35,426 nucleotides of DNA, taken from NCBI RefSeq assembly GCF_944387725.1, contig NZ_CALXGA010000015.1, positions 1 to 35,426 on the forward strand, in the 5' to 3' direction. The notes under the pieces were generated by a model. The model searched no databases. It was not told where the DNA came from and saw nothing but the letters and a program-made list of their open reading frames with translations. The position numbers were made by a program, and so were the translations under genes. Within the stretch, counting starts at the first letter, position 1. Each line of letters begins with the position of its first letter. Shown here in pieces: positions 7,392 to 15,831 of the stretch. This DNA comes from an uncultured Intestinimonas sp. GTDB lineage: Bacteria > Bacillota > Clostridia > Oscillospirales > Oscillospiraceae.

Positions 7392-8440
7392 GGATCGCCC
7401 TCACCGCCTTCACCCGGCGGGGCGGGGGGCTGGCCCGGACCTTGGCCCAGGATCTGGAGGAGGAGGGCCACACCTGCACCCTGGCCTGTCCCAAGCGGCT
7501 GGAGGAGGTCCTGGCCTTCCCCGGCGCCTACGAGCGGGTGGGGGAGTGGGCCGGAGCCCGGTTTTCCGACTCGGACGCCCTCCTCTTTGTGGGGGCCAGC
7601 GGCATCGCCGTCCGGGCCATCGCCCCCTATGTCCGGGACAAGCTCACCGACCCCGCCGTGGTCAGCGTGGATGAGGCGGGGCGCTTTGCCGTGCCCCTCC
7701 TCTCCGGCCATGTGGGGGGAGCCAACGACCTGGCCCGGCGGGTGGCCGCCCTCACCGGCGGGTCGGCGGCGGTCTCCACCGCCACCGACATCAATGACCG
7801 CTTCGCCGTGGACCAGTGGGCCCGGGAGCGGGGCTTTTACATGGAGGGCCGGGAGGCGGCCAAGGCCATCTCAGCCGCCCTCCTGGCGGGGGAGAGCGTG
7901 GGGTTTGAAAGCGACTTCCCCGTCCGGGAGCCCCTGCCGGAGGGGGTGGTTCAGGGGGACGGGCCTCTGGGCTTCGCCGTCACCCTGGACGGGGAGAAGG
8001 CCCCCTTTGCCCAGACCCTGCGGCTCATTCCCACTATCCTCACTCTGGGGGTGGGCTGCCGGCGGGGGACCCCGGAGGAGGCCATTGCCCAGGCGGTGGA
8101 CCGGGCGCTGGCTGAGGGCCGTCTCTCCCCCCGGGCCGTCCGGCAGGTCTGCACCATCGACCTGAAGCGGGACGAGCCGGGACTGCTGGCCTTCTGCCGG
8201 GCGCGAAAGCTGCCCCTGCGCTGCTACCCGGCGGAGGCGCTGGCGGCGGTCCCCGGGGACTTCACGCCGTCGGCCTTCGTCCAGGGGGTCGCCGGGGTGG
8301 ATAACGTCTGCGAGCGGGCCGCCGTCCTGGGCGGCGGGCGGCTTGTCATTCCCAAACAGGCCGGGGGAGGGGTCACCGTGGCGGTGAGCCAGGAGCCCCT
8401 GACCCTGTGTTTTTCCAAAGCGGAAGGAGAAGTGCTATGA
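7388..8440 (+). CDS. cbiG: Cobalt-precorrin-5A hydrolase
   Basis: The 350-residue product matches CbiG, which opens the delta-lactone ring of cobalt-precorrin-5A with loss of the C20-derived two-carbon unit as acetaldehyde. Seen are the central LLFVGASGIAVRAIAPYVRDK (about residues 62-82) with VDEAGRFAVPLLSGHVGGAN (about 97-116), and the C-terminal CbiG domain with LTLGVGCRRGTPEEAI. It starts at a GTG that overlaps the cbiF stop; no ATG fits as well. It ends in an ATGA overlap with cbiH. Confidence 0.93.
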   Translation: MRIALTAFTRRGGGLARTLAQDLEEEGHTCTLACPKRLEEVLAFPGAYERVGEWAGARFSDSDALLFVGASGIAVRAIAPYVRDKLTDPAVVSVDEAGRFAVPLLSGHVGGANDLARRVAALTGGSAAVSTATDINDRFAVDQWARERGFYMEGREAAKAISAALLAGESVGFESDFPVREPLPEGVVQGDGPLGFAVTLDGEKAPFAQTLRLIPTILTLGVGCRRGTPEEAIAQAVDRALAEGRLSPRAVRQVCTIDLKRDEPGLLAFCRARKLPLRCYPAEALAAVPGDFTPSAFVQGVAGVDNVCERAAVLGGGRLVIPKQAGGGVTVAVSQEPLTLCFSKAEGEVL

Positions 8441-9174
8441 AAGTGACTGTCGTGGGCCTGGGCCCCGGCGCGGGCCGGGATCTCACCGGCCGGGCCCGGG
8501 AGGCCCTGGAGGAGGCCGGCCTCATCGTGGGCTACACCGCCTATCTCGCCCTGATTCAGGACGCCTTCCCAGACAAGGAGCTGCGCGCCACCGGGATGCG
8601 CGGGGAGGTGGACCGCTGCCGGATGGCGGTGGAGGAGGCCGTGGCCGGGAAGAACGTGGCCGTGGTGTGCTCCGGCGACGCCGGCGTCTACGGCATGGCG
8701 GGGCTGGTCTGCGAGGTGGCCCAGGCGTATCCCCCCATCGACATCGAGGTGGTGCCCGGCATCACCGCCGCCTGCGGCGGGGCCGCCCTGCTGGGCGCCC
8801 CTTTGACCCACGACTTCGCCGTTGTCTCCCTCTCCGACCTGCTGACCCCCTGGGAGCTCATTGAAAAACGCCTGTGCTGCGCCGCAGAGGGGGACTTTGT
8901 CCTCTGCCTCTACAACCCCGCCAGCCACAGTCGGCCGGACCACCTGAAGCGGGCCTGCCGCATCCTCCTGGAGGCGGGGAAGGCCCCGGAGACCGTCTGC
9001 GGCTATGTGCGGAACATCGGCCGGGAGGGGGAGTCCGCCGCCCTCACCACCCTGGGGGCGCTGGGGGAGATTCCGGCGGATATGTTCACCACCGTCTTCA
9101 TCGGCAGCAGCCGCACGAAGGTCATCTGCGGCAGGATGGTGACCCCCCGGGGCTACCTCCAGCGGGAGGACTGA
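8437..9174 (+). CDS. cbiH: Cobalt-factor III / precorrin-3B C17-methyltransferase
   Basis: The 245-residue product is CbiH/CobJ, the ring-contracting C17 methylase. It shows VVGLGPGAGRDLTGRA at the N-terminus, VVCSGDAGVYGMAGL (about residues 77-91), VVPGITAACGGAALLGAPLT (about 105-124) and the family-typical LYNPASHSRPDHL. The ATG at 8437 is preceded by AAGGAGA and overlaps the cbiG stop; an upstream in-frame start at 8407 lies inside cbiG. No C-terminal ferredoxin-like extension is present, so this is the short form. Confidence 0.94.
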   Translation: MKVTVVGLGPGAGRDLTGRAREALEEAGLIVGYTAYLALIQDAFPDKELRATGMRGEVDRCRMAVEEAVAGKNVAVVCSGDAGVYGMAGLVCEVAQAYPPIDIEVVPGITAACGGAALLGAPLTHDFAVVSLSDLLTPWELIEKRLCCAAEGDFVLCLYNPASHSRPDHLKRACRILLEAGKAPETVCGYVRNIGREGESAALTTLGALGEIPADMFTTVFIGSSRTKVICGRMVTPRGYLQRED

Positions 9175-9177
9175 GGG

Positions 9178-9924
9178 GTGAAGGTTCTGCTCTTCGGCGG
9201 CACCTCCGAGGGCCGGGAGCTGGCCGGGTGGCTGGCGGAGGAGGGCTTCGGCCTCACCCTCTGCGTGGCCACGGAGTACGGGGCCGCCCTGGCCCCCCGG
9301 CGCCCCGGCCTGGAGGTCCGCACCGGCCGGCTGGACCGGGCCGGCATGGAGGCTTTGCTGGCCGGCGGCGGCTTCGACTGTGTGGTGGACGCCACCCACC
9401 CCTACGCCGCGGCGGTCACGGAGAACCTCAGGGCGGCGGCAGAGGCGGCGGGGACGCCCTATCTGCGGCTGCTGCGGCAGTCCGATGCGGAGGACGGCTG
9501 CCAGAAGGCGGCGGACCTGGCGGAGGCCGCCGGTCTGCTGGCGGACCTGCCCGGCCATGTGCTCCTCACCACCGGCAGCAAGGAGCTGGCCCCCTTCGCC
9601 GTCCCCGGCCTGGTGGAGCGGTGCTATCCCCGGGTGCTGCCCACCATGGATTCCCTGGAGCGGTGCCTGTCCCTGGGCTTTTCCCCCGCCCACATCATCT
9701 GTATGCAGGGCCCCTTCTCCCAGGAGTTGAACGCGGCCCTCATCCGGCAGTTTCAAATCCGAACTCTGGTCACCAAAGACTCCGGGGGCTGCGGCGGCTT
9801 CCGGGCCAAGGCGGAGGCCGCCCGGGAGACGGGCTGCGCCCTCCTGGTGGTGGAGCGGCCTGCTCAGGAGACCGGCCTTACCCTGGAGGAGCTGAAAACC
9901 GCCCTGAAGGAGGCGCGTGTATGA
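9178..9924 (+). CDS. cbiJ: Cobalt-precorrin-6A reductase
   Basis: The 248-residue product is CbiJ/CobK, which reduces the macrocycle of cobalt-precorrin-6A with a nicotinamide nucleotide. The N-terminal VLLFGGTSEGRELAGWLAEE and DATHPYAAAVTENLRAAAE (about residues 70-88) are strong family marks, as is LVTKDSGGCGGFRAKAEAA near the C-terminus. It begins at a GTG three bases after the cbiH stop, and its end overlaps the cbiET start. Confidence 0.93.
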   Translation: MKVLLFGGTSEGRELAGWLAEEGFGLTLCVATEYGAALAPRRPGLEVRTGRLDRAGMEALLAGGGFDCVVDATHPYAAAVTENLRAAAEAAGTPYLRLLRQSDAEDGCQKAADLAEAAGLLADLPGHVLLTTGSKELAPFAVPGLVERCYPRVLPTMDSLERCLSLGFSPAHIICMQGPFSQELNAALIRQFQIRTLVTKDSGGCGGFRAKAEAARETGCALLVVERPAQETGLTLEELKTALKEARV

Positions 9925-11117
9925 AGGTCTATCTCATCGGCGTGGGGATGGGGAACCCGGACACCCTGACGGTCCAGGCCCTGCGGGCCATCGAGGGCTG
10001 CCGGGCTCTGGCGGGGGCCCGGCGGCTGCTGGAGCCCTGGCAGGAGGACCGCCCGTGCGCCCCCCTCACCGCCGCCGCAGACATTGCCGCCTGGGTGGAC
10101 GGGCAGACCCAGGGCCCCGTGGGGGTCCTCCTCTCCGGGGACACCGGCTTTTACAGCGGGGCCAAGAGCCTCTGGCCCCTGCTGAAGGACCATCAGGTGG
10201 AGACCATCCCCGGCCTCTCCTCCCTCTCCTACTTCTGCGCCCGGCTGGGGACCACCTGGCAGGACGTCCGGGTGGTCAGCGCCCACGGCCGGAGCCACAA
10301 CGCGGTGGGGGAGATTCAGAGCCACCCCCGGACCTTCGCCCTCACCGGCGGGGCCACCCGGGCGGAGGACCTCTGCCGGGCCCTGACGGAGCGGGGCCTG
10401 GGGGCGGTCCGGGTGTCGGTGGGGGAGCGGCTCTCCTATCCCGACGAGCGGATTGTCACCGGCACGGCGGCTGGACTGGCGGGGGAGCACTTTGAAGACC
10501 TGGCGGTCCTGCTGGCCGAGCACGACGCGCCGGTGCTCCGGCCCTGGAACACGCCGGGGCTCCCCGACGGCTTCTTCCTCCGGGGCGAGGTCCCCATGAC
10601 CAAGGAGGAGGTCCGGTCCCTGGCCCTGTGCAAGCTGCGTCTCCAGCCCTGGCATACGGTGTGGGACGTGGGGGCGGGCACCGGATCGGTGTCGGTGGAG
10701 TGCGCCCTGGCCTGTCCCCAGGGCCGGGTGTACGCCATTGAGAAGAAGGAGGCCGCCCTGGACCTGCTGGCCGGGAACAAGGCCCAGTTCGGCTGTGTCA
10801 ACCTGGAGCTGGTTTCCGGCGCCGCCCCCCAGGTTCTGGAGGACCTGCCGGCCCCGGACCGGGTCTTCCTGGGGGGGACCTCCGGGGAGATGGAGGAGAT
10901 CCTGGCGGTGATCTTTGCCAAGAACCCCGCCGCCCGGGTGGTCTGCACCGCCGTGACCCTGGAGACGATGGGGGAGGCCGCCCGGTGCTTTGCCCCCCTC
11001 TCCGGGGCCGGCATGGTCCAGGTGGCGGCCACCCGAACCCGAAAGGCCGGGCCCTACCACCTGATGGACGCCCAGAACCCGGTGTGGATCTTCAGCGGGG
11101 AGGGAAAGCATGAGTAG
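9921..11117 (+). CDS. cbiET: Fused cobalt-precorrin-7 (C5)-methyltransferase / precorrin-6B C15-methyltransferase-decarboxylase
   Basis: This 398-residue protein joins CbiE (about residues 1-200; VYLIGVGMGNPDTLTVQALR at the start and LLSGDTGFYSGAKSLWPLL) to CbiT (about 215-398; PMTKEEVRSLALCKLRL, then the class-I SAM motif VWDVGAGTGSVSVECAL near residue 247). The fusion is equivalent to CobL and performs C5 and C15 methylation plus decarboxylation of the C12 acetate. The correct start is the ATG at 9921, overlapping cbiJ; the open frame continues upstream to 8874 only because of the GC-rich composition. It overlaps cbiA by 8 nt. Confidence 0.93.
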   Translation: MKVYLIGVGMGNPDTLTVQALRAIEGCRALAGARRLLEPWQEDRPCAPLTAAADIAAWVDGQTQGPVGVLLSGDTGFYSGAKSLWPLLKDHQVETIPGLSSLSYFCARLGTTWQDVRVVSAHGRSHNAVGEIQSHPRTFALTGGATRAEDLCRALTERGLGAVRVSVGERLSYPDERIVTGTAAGLAGEHFEDLAVLLAEHDAPVLRPWNTPGLPDGFFLRGEVPMTKEEVRSLALCKLRLQPWHTVWDVGAGTGSVSVECALACPQGRVYAIEKKEAALDLLAGNKAQFGCVNLELVSGAAPQVLEDLPAPDRVFLGGTSGEMEEILAVIFAKNPAARVVCTAVTLETMGEAARCFAPLSGAGMVQVAATRTRKAGPYHLMDAQNPVWIFSGEGKHE

Positions 11118-12483
11118 GGTCCCCCGGCTCCTCCTCTGCGCCCCGGCCAGCGGCGGGGGCAAGACCACGGCTGCCTGCGCCCTCCTCCAGGCCCTGGTGG
11201 ACCGGGGGGCGGCTCCGGTGGCCTTCAAGTGCGGCCCCGACTATATCGACCCCATGTTCCACAGCGAGGTCATCGGGGCCAAGTCCCGGAACCTGGACCT
11301 CTTCCTCATGGGGGAGGCGGCGGTGCGCCGGAGCCTCCTGGAGAACACCCGGGGGGCCGGAGCGGCCGTCATCGAGGGGGCCATGGGCTACTACGACGGC
11401 CTCGCCCTGTCGGACCGGGCCAGCGCCTACGACCTGGCCCGGACCACCGGCACCCCGGCGGTGCTGGTGGCTGACGTCCGGGGGCGGGCCCTCTCCGCCG
11501 CCGCCCTGGTGAAGGGCATGGCGGCGTTCCGGCCCGATTCCCGGATTCAGGGCGTTTTGCTCAACCGCTGTTCCCCCATGCTCTACCCCCGCCTGCGGGA
11601 GGCCATCCAGGCCGAGACCGGCCTGACGGTGTACGGCTATCTCCCCGATTTGCCAGCGTGCGCCCTGGAGAGCCGGCACCTGGGGCTGGTCACCGCCGCC
11701 GAGGTGGCGGATCTCCGGGACAAGCTCCGCCGCCTGGCGGCGCAGGCGGAGCAGTCGGTGGACCTGGACGGCCTCCTGGCCCTGGCGGCCTCCGCCCCGG
11801 CGTTGGAGGCCCCGCCGCCGCCCTCCGTCCGGCGGGAGCGGCGGCCTGTCATCGCCCTGGCCCGGGACGCAGCTTTCTGCTTTTATTATGAAGACGGCCT
11901 GGAGGAGCTCCGGCGGCAGGGGGCGGAGCTGGTGGAGTTCTCCCCTCTGCGGGACCGCTCCTTGCCGGAGGGGGCCCAGGGCCTCTACCTGGGGGGCGGC
12001 TACCCGGAGGAGTACGCCGGAGAGCTGGCCCGAAACACCTCCCTGATGGGGGAAATCCATGACGAGATTCTCCACGGGATGCCCACGGTGGCCGAGTGCG
12101 GCGGCTTCCTCTACCTCCACCGGGACCTCCAGGACGCCGGCGGCCGGTACGATTGGCGCATGGCGGGTGTCTTTTCCAGCCGGGCCTGGGGCCAGGGGAA
12201 GCTGGGGCGCTTTGGCTATGTCACCCTGACCGCCCGGAAGGATGGGCTTTTGTGCGGGGCGGGGGAGCGCCTTCCCGCCCATGAGTTCCACTACTGGGAG
12301 AGCCAGACGCCGGGGACGGCCTTCCGGGCCCAAAAGCCCCTGAGCGAGCGGGGCTGGGACTGCGGCTGGCACACTCCCACCCTCTACGCCGGCTTCCCCC
12401 ACTTCCATTTCAGCGGCTGTCCAGAGGCGGCCCGGCGCTTTGTGGCCGCCTGCGCCCGGTATGAAAGGGGTAAAGAAGAATGA
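11110..12483 (+). CDS. cbiA: Cobyrinate a,c-diamide synthase
   Basis: The 457-residue product amidates the a and c acetate side chains of cobyrinate using ATP and glutamine. The N-terminal domain has the P-loop APASGGGKTTAACALLQAL (about residues 11-29) and KCGPDYIDPMFH; the C-terminal class-I-like glutaminase domain has YLGGGYPEEYA and the nucleophile region VAECGGFLYLHRDL, with HEFHYWES nearer the end. Length is typical of CbiA/CobB. It is coupled to cbiET upstream and to cobT downstream by short overlaps. Confidence 0.94.
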   Translation: MSRVPRLLLCAPASGGGKTTAACALLQALVDRGAAPVAFKCGPDYIDPMFHSEVIGAKSRNLDLFLMGEAAVRRSLLENTRGAGAAVIEGAMGYYDGLALSDRASAYDLARTTGTPAVLVADVRGRALSAAALVKGMAAFRPDSRIQGVLLNRCSPMLYPRLREAIQAETGLTVYGYLPDLPACALESRHLGLVTAAEVADLRDKLRRLAAQAEQSVDLDGLLALAASAPALEAPPPPSVRRERRPVIALARDAAFCFYYEDGLEELRRQGAELVEFSPLRDRSLPEGAQGLYLGGGYPEEYAGELARNTSLMGEIHDEILHGMPTVAECGGFLYLHRDLQDAGGRYDWRMAGVFSSRAWGQGKLGRFGYVTLTARKDGLLCGAGERLPAHEFHYWESQTPGTAFRAQKPLSERGWDCGWHTPTLYAGFPHFHFSGCPEAARRFVAACARYERGKEE

Positions 12484-13556
12484 CACTGCGCTTTGAGACC
12501 GTGCTTGCTCAGATTGGGGACCATATCGGTCCCCTGGACCAGGGGGCCATGGAGGAGGCCCAGCGCCGCTGGGACGCCATCGCCCACCCCCTGAACAGCC
12601 TGGGACTGCTGGAGCAGGACATGGTCCGCATCGCCGGCATCACCGGCAGCGCCGACGTGGACCTGTCCAAGCGGGCGGTGGTGGCCATGTGCGCCGACAA
12701 CGGCGTGGTGGCCCAGGGGGTCACCCAGACCGGCCAGGAGGTCACCGCCATCGTCACCGAAAACATGTCCACCGGGGACACCTCGGTCTGCTGCATGGCC
12801 CGGGTGGCCGGGGCGGAGGTCATCCCGGTGGACATCGGGGTGGCCCGGCCGGTGACCGGGGCACGCATCCGGCAGATGTGCGTCCGCCGGGGCACCGCCG
12901 ATATGACCCAGGGCCCCGCCATGTCCCGGGAGGAGGCGGCCCAGGCCGTGCTGGCCGGGGTGCGGCTGGTGGAGGAGCTGAAGGAGGCGGGGTATCGCAT
13001 CCTGGCCACCGGCGAGATGGGCATCGGCAACACCACCACCGCCAGCGCCATGGTCTCCGTTCTGCTGGGGAAGGACCCGGCGGCGGTCACCGGCCGGGGG
13101 GCGGGCCTCTCCTCGGAGGGGCTGGCGCGGAAGGTCCGGGCCATTGAGACCGCCATCGCCCTCAACCGGCCCGACCCCGCCGACCCTCTGGACGTCCTCC
13201 ACAAGGTGGGGGGGCTGGACATCGCCGGCCTGGCCGGGGTTTTCCTGGGCGGGGCCATGCACCGCGTTCCGGTGCTGGTGGACGGCTTCATCTCCTCCGC
13301 CGCCGCCCTGACGGCGGCCGCGCTCTGCCCGGCGTGCAAAGATTACATGCTGGGCTCCCACGCCTCCAACGAGCCGGCGGGGAAGCTGGTGCTGGACGCC
13401 CTGGGACTGCGCCCCTTCCTCTTTGCCGGGATGTGCCTGGGGGAGGGCACCGGGGCTGTGGCCGTGCTGCCCCTGCTGGACATGGCCCTGGCGGTCTACC
13501 GGGAGATGTGTACCTTTGCGGCTGCCGATATCGAGGCCTACCAGCCCCTGACCTGA
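12480..13556 (+). CDS. cobT: Nicotinate-nucleotide:dimethylbenzimidazole phosphoribosyltransferase
   Basis: The 358-residue product is CobT, which activates the lower-ligand base by transferring phosphoribose from nicotinate mononucleotide, giving alpha-ribazole phosphate. Seen are MCADNGVVAQGVTQTGQEVT (about residues 70-89), the GEMGIGNTTTASAM motif (about 178-191) and the C-terminal LGEGTGAVAVLPLLDMAL, whose glutamate is the family's catalytic base. No gene for making the base is in the window. It overlaps cbiA by 4 nt, and the 43-bp gap after it is one of the larger ones inside the operon. Confidence 0.94.
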   Translation: MTLRFETVLAQIGDHIGPLDQGAMEEAQRRWDAIAHPLNSLGLLEQDMVRIAGITGSADVDLSKRAVVAMCADNGVVAQGVTQTGQEVTAIVTENMSTGDTSVCCMARVAGAEVIPVDIGVARPVTGARIRQMCVRRGTADMTQGPAMSREEAAQAVLAGVRLVEELKEAGYRILATGEMGIGNTTTASAMVSVLLGKDPAAVTGRGAGLSSEGLARKVRAIETAIALNRPDPADPLDVLHKVGGLDIAGLAGVFLGGAMHRVPVLVDGFISSAAALTAAALCPACKDYMLGSHASNEPAGKLVLDALGLRPFLFAGMCLGEGTGAVAVLPLLDMALAVYREMCTFAAADIEAYQPLT

Positions 13557-13599
13557 GGGGGCGGCGGCCCGCCCATGCCAAACCAAGGGGGGAAGCCCA

Positions 13600-14115
13600 G
13601 TGCTGATTCTGGTGTCCGGCGGCTCTGCCAGCGGAAAATCCGAATATGCCGAGGGTCTGGTGACGGCGGCCCCGGCGGGGCCCCGCTTCTATGTGGCCAC
13701 TATGGAGGTCCGGGACGGGGAGAGCCGCCGCCGGGTGGAGCGCCACCGGGCCCTGCGGGCGGGGAAGGGCTTCCAGACCGTGGAGCGGCCCCGCCGCCTG
13801 GGGGACTGGGCGCCGCCGCCGGGGGCGGCGGTGCTGCTGGAGGACCTGTCCAACCTCACCGCCAACGAGTGGTTTGGCCCGGAGGGCCGGGAGGGGGCCT
13901 TCCAGCGGGTCCTCGCCGGGGTGGAGCGCCTGGCCCGGGAGGCCGCCTGTACCGTCATCGTCACCAATGAGCTCTTCTCCGACGGCGTCCGCTACGATTC
14001 GGAGACGGCGGCCTACCTGGACGGTCTGGCCCGGCTCAACCGGGCGGCGGCGGCCCGGGCGGACCGGGTTTATGAGGTGGTCTGCGGCCTTCCCGTCTGC
14101 TGGAAGGGGGCGTGA
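13600..14115 (+). CDS. cobU: Adenosylcobinamide kinase / phosphate guanylyltransferase, divergent CobU
   Basis: The 171-residue product is CobU-like. CobU phosphorylates adenosylcobinamide and transfers GMP to it. The P-loop GGSASGKS (residues 7-14) and an HR motif at H49 (RRRVERHRALR), where the guanylylated histidine lies in the family, are both present, as is VTNEL (about 126-130). The usual EVGxGIVP stretch after VTNE is replaced by unrelated sequence (LFSDGVRYDSE). It starts at a GTG with AAGGGGGGAAG upstream. A second, shorter CobU-like gene lies two genes downstream with the opposite pattern of retained motifs. Confidence 0.85.
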   Translation: MLILVSGGSASGKSEYAEGLVTAAPAGPRFYVATMEVRDGESRRRVERHRALRAGKGFQTVERPRRLGDWAPPPGAAVLLEDLSNLTANEWFGPEGREGAFQRVLAGVERLAREAACTVIVTNELFSDGVRYDSETAAYLDGLARLNRAAAARADRVYEVVCGLPVCWKGA

Positions 14116-14891
14116 GACACATGCTCCGTTCTCTGTGCATCGCCCTGGCCATGTACTCCCGCTTCCCCGCCCCCCGGGTGGACTGGGACCAGAAGAGCCT
14201 GGCCTGGGCCATGTGCTTTTTCCCGGCGGCGGGGCTCCTCATCGCCCTGCTGCTGGGGGTGTGGCTCCAGGTCTGCCTGAGCCTGGGCCTGGGGACCTTC
14301 CTCCGGGCGGCGGGAGCCCTGGCGATCCCCATCGCCGCCAGCGGGGCCATCCACCTGGACGGCTTCTGTGACACCGCAGACGCCCTGGGCTCCCACCAGA
14401 GCCGGGAGCGGAAGCTGGAGATTCTGAAGGACTCCCATACCGGGGCCTTCGCCATCATCTGCTGCGGAGTCTATCTGGTGGTTTTTTTCGCCCTCTGGTG
14501 CGAGGCCGTGCCGGAGGGGCGCAGCCTTCTGGTGCTGGCCCTGGGGCCGGTGCTCTCCCGGAGCCTCTCCGGCCTGGCCGCCGTCTCCTGGCCCAACGCC
14601 CGGGGCAGCGGCCTGCTGGCCACCTTCACCCAGCCTGTGGACGCCCGGCGGGCCCGGGTGGTGCTGGGGCTGTGGACTCTGGCCGCCGGAGCCGCCCTGG
14701 CGGCCCTGGACCCGGTGACCGGGGGGGCGGCCATTGGAGGGGCCGGGCTGTCCTTCCTCTACTATTTCGTCATGTCCCGGCGGCAGTTCGGCGGCATCAC
14801 CGGGGACCTGGCCGGGTTCTTCCTTCAGGTCTGCGAGTGCGCCATGGTGCTCTCCGTGGTCCTGGCACAGCGGCTGGAGGTGCTGTTATGA
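14112..14891 (+). CDS. cobS: Adenosylcobinamide-GDP ribazoletransferase
   Basis: The 259-residue membrane protein is CobS (cobalamin synthase), joining adenosylcobinamide-GDP to alpha-ribazole phosphate at the membrane. It has several hydrophobic segments and the family's acidic site AIHLDGFCDTADALGSHQSR (about residues 79-98), then LKDSHTGAFAII. The GTG at 14112 overlaps the cobU stop; an ATG three codons later is the alternative start. The stop overlaps the next gene (ATGA). Confidence 0.92.
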   Translation: MRHMLRSLCIALAMYSRFPAPRVDWDQKSLAWAMCFFPAAGLLIALLLGVWLQVCLSLGLGTFLRAAGALAIPIAASGAIHLDGFCDTADALGSHQSRERKLEILKDSHTGAFAIICCGVYLVVFFALWCEAVPEGRSLLVLALGPVLSRSLSGLAAVSWPNARGSGLLATFTQPVDARRARVVLGLWTLAAGAALAALDPVTGGAAIGGAGLSFLYYFVMSRRQFGGITGDLAGFFLQVCECAMVLSVVLAQRLEVLL

Positions 14892-15256
14892 TTCTGCTCA
14901 TTGGGGGCGCGGGCCAGGGAAAGCTGGCTTACGCCCTGGAAAAGACCGGCCTGGGGGCGTCCGATGTGGCCCGGGACCCGGCCGCTGCCCGGAGCAAGCC
15001 CATCTTTGCCGGCCTGGAGGACTGGGTCCGCGCCCACCCCGGGGAGGGCCTGGGGGACTTGCTGGAGGTCAACCCGGAGGTGGTGATCCTCTGTGACGAG
15101 GTGGGCTGCGGCGTGGTGCCGGTGGACCCCTCCGAGCGGGCCTGGCGGGAGGAGGTGGGCCGCCTCTGCTGCGCCCTGGCCCGGAGGGCTGAGCGGGTGG
15201 AGCGGGTGTTCTGCGGCCTGAGCATGGTATTGAAGGGGGAAGGAACGTGGAAGTGA
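14888..15256 (+). CDS. Short CobU-like P-loop protein
   Basis: This 122-residue protein resembles a shortened CobU. It has an N-terminal P-loop GGAGQGK (residues 6-12) and a C-terminal block CDEVGCGVVP followed by VDPSERAWREEVGRL (about 69-93) that corresponds to the EVGxGIVP region of CobU, then a CGLSMVLKG end like the CobU C-terminus. The central segment with the guanylylated HR motif is missing. It may act as a kinase only, partner the divergent CobU at 13600, or have another nucleotide-binding role; I cannot decide. The ATG at 14888 overlaps the cobS stop. The larger frame back to 14498 lies inside cobS and is not used. Confidence 0.8.
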   Translation: MILLIGGAGQGKLAYALEKTGLGASDVARDPAAARSKPIFAGLEDWVRAHPGEGLGDLLEVNPEVVILCDEVGCGVVPVDPSERAWREEVGRLCCALARRAERVERVFCGLSMVLKGEGTWK

Positions 15257-15831
15257 TTCTCATCCGCCACGGCGTCACCCGGGGGAATCTGGAAAAGCGC
15301 TTTGTGGGCCGTCTGGATGTGCCCCTGGCCCCGGAGGGGGAGGCCATGGCCCGGGAGACCGCCCCTCTGCTTCCGGCGGTGGAGCACCTCTATGTGAGCC
15401 CCATGCGCCGCTGCCGCCAGACGGCGGCGCTCCTGTGGCCCGGCGTGGCGCAGACGGTGATCGAGGACCTGCGGGAGACCGACTTCGGCCCCTTTGAGGG
15501 GAAGAGCCACCAGGAGCTCCGGGACGACCCCATGTACCAGCGGTGGCTGGCGGGGGAGATGGCGGTGGGGGAGCCCGCCGAGGACTGCGCCCGCCGGGGC
15601 TCCCGGGCCCTGGAGGCCCTGGCGGAGGACGCCCTGGCCCGGGGCTTTACGCGCATTGGGGTAGTCTCCCACGGGGGACTTCTCATGGGGATGCTCACCC
15701 GCTGCGGCCGGCCGGCCCGAACGGGCTTTTACGACTGGTACCCCCAAAACTGCGGCGGCTACCGGGCCGAGCTGGTCCGGGAGCCCCTGGAGCTCCACAT
15801 TCTGGGCCCGGCGGGGAGGACGAAGGCATGA
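15247..15831 (+). CDS. cobC: Histidine phosphatase, probable alpha-ribazole phosphatase
   Basis: The 194-residue product is a phosphoglycerate-mutase-like phosphatase: VILIRHGVTRGNLEKRFVGR at the N-terminus carries the RHG catalytic histidine, DVPLAPEGEAMA follows, and GVVSHGGLLMGML (about residues 138-150) carries the second histidine. From context it should remove the 5' phosphate of alpha-ribazole phosphate or of the cobalamin phosphate. It starts at GTG 15247 after GAAGGAAC and overlaps the preceding gene by 10 nt. Confidence 0.9.
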   Translation: MEVILIRHGVTRGNLEKRFVGRLDVPLAPEGEAMARETAPLLPAVEHLYVSPMRRCRQTAALLWPGVAQTVIEDLRETDFGPFEGKSHQELRDDPMYQRWLAGEMAVGEPAEDCARRGSRALEALAEDALARGFTRIGVVSHGGLLMGMLTRCGRPARTGFYDWYPQNCGGYRAELVREPLELHILGPAGRTKA

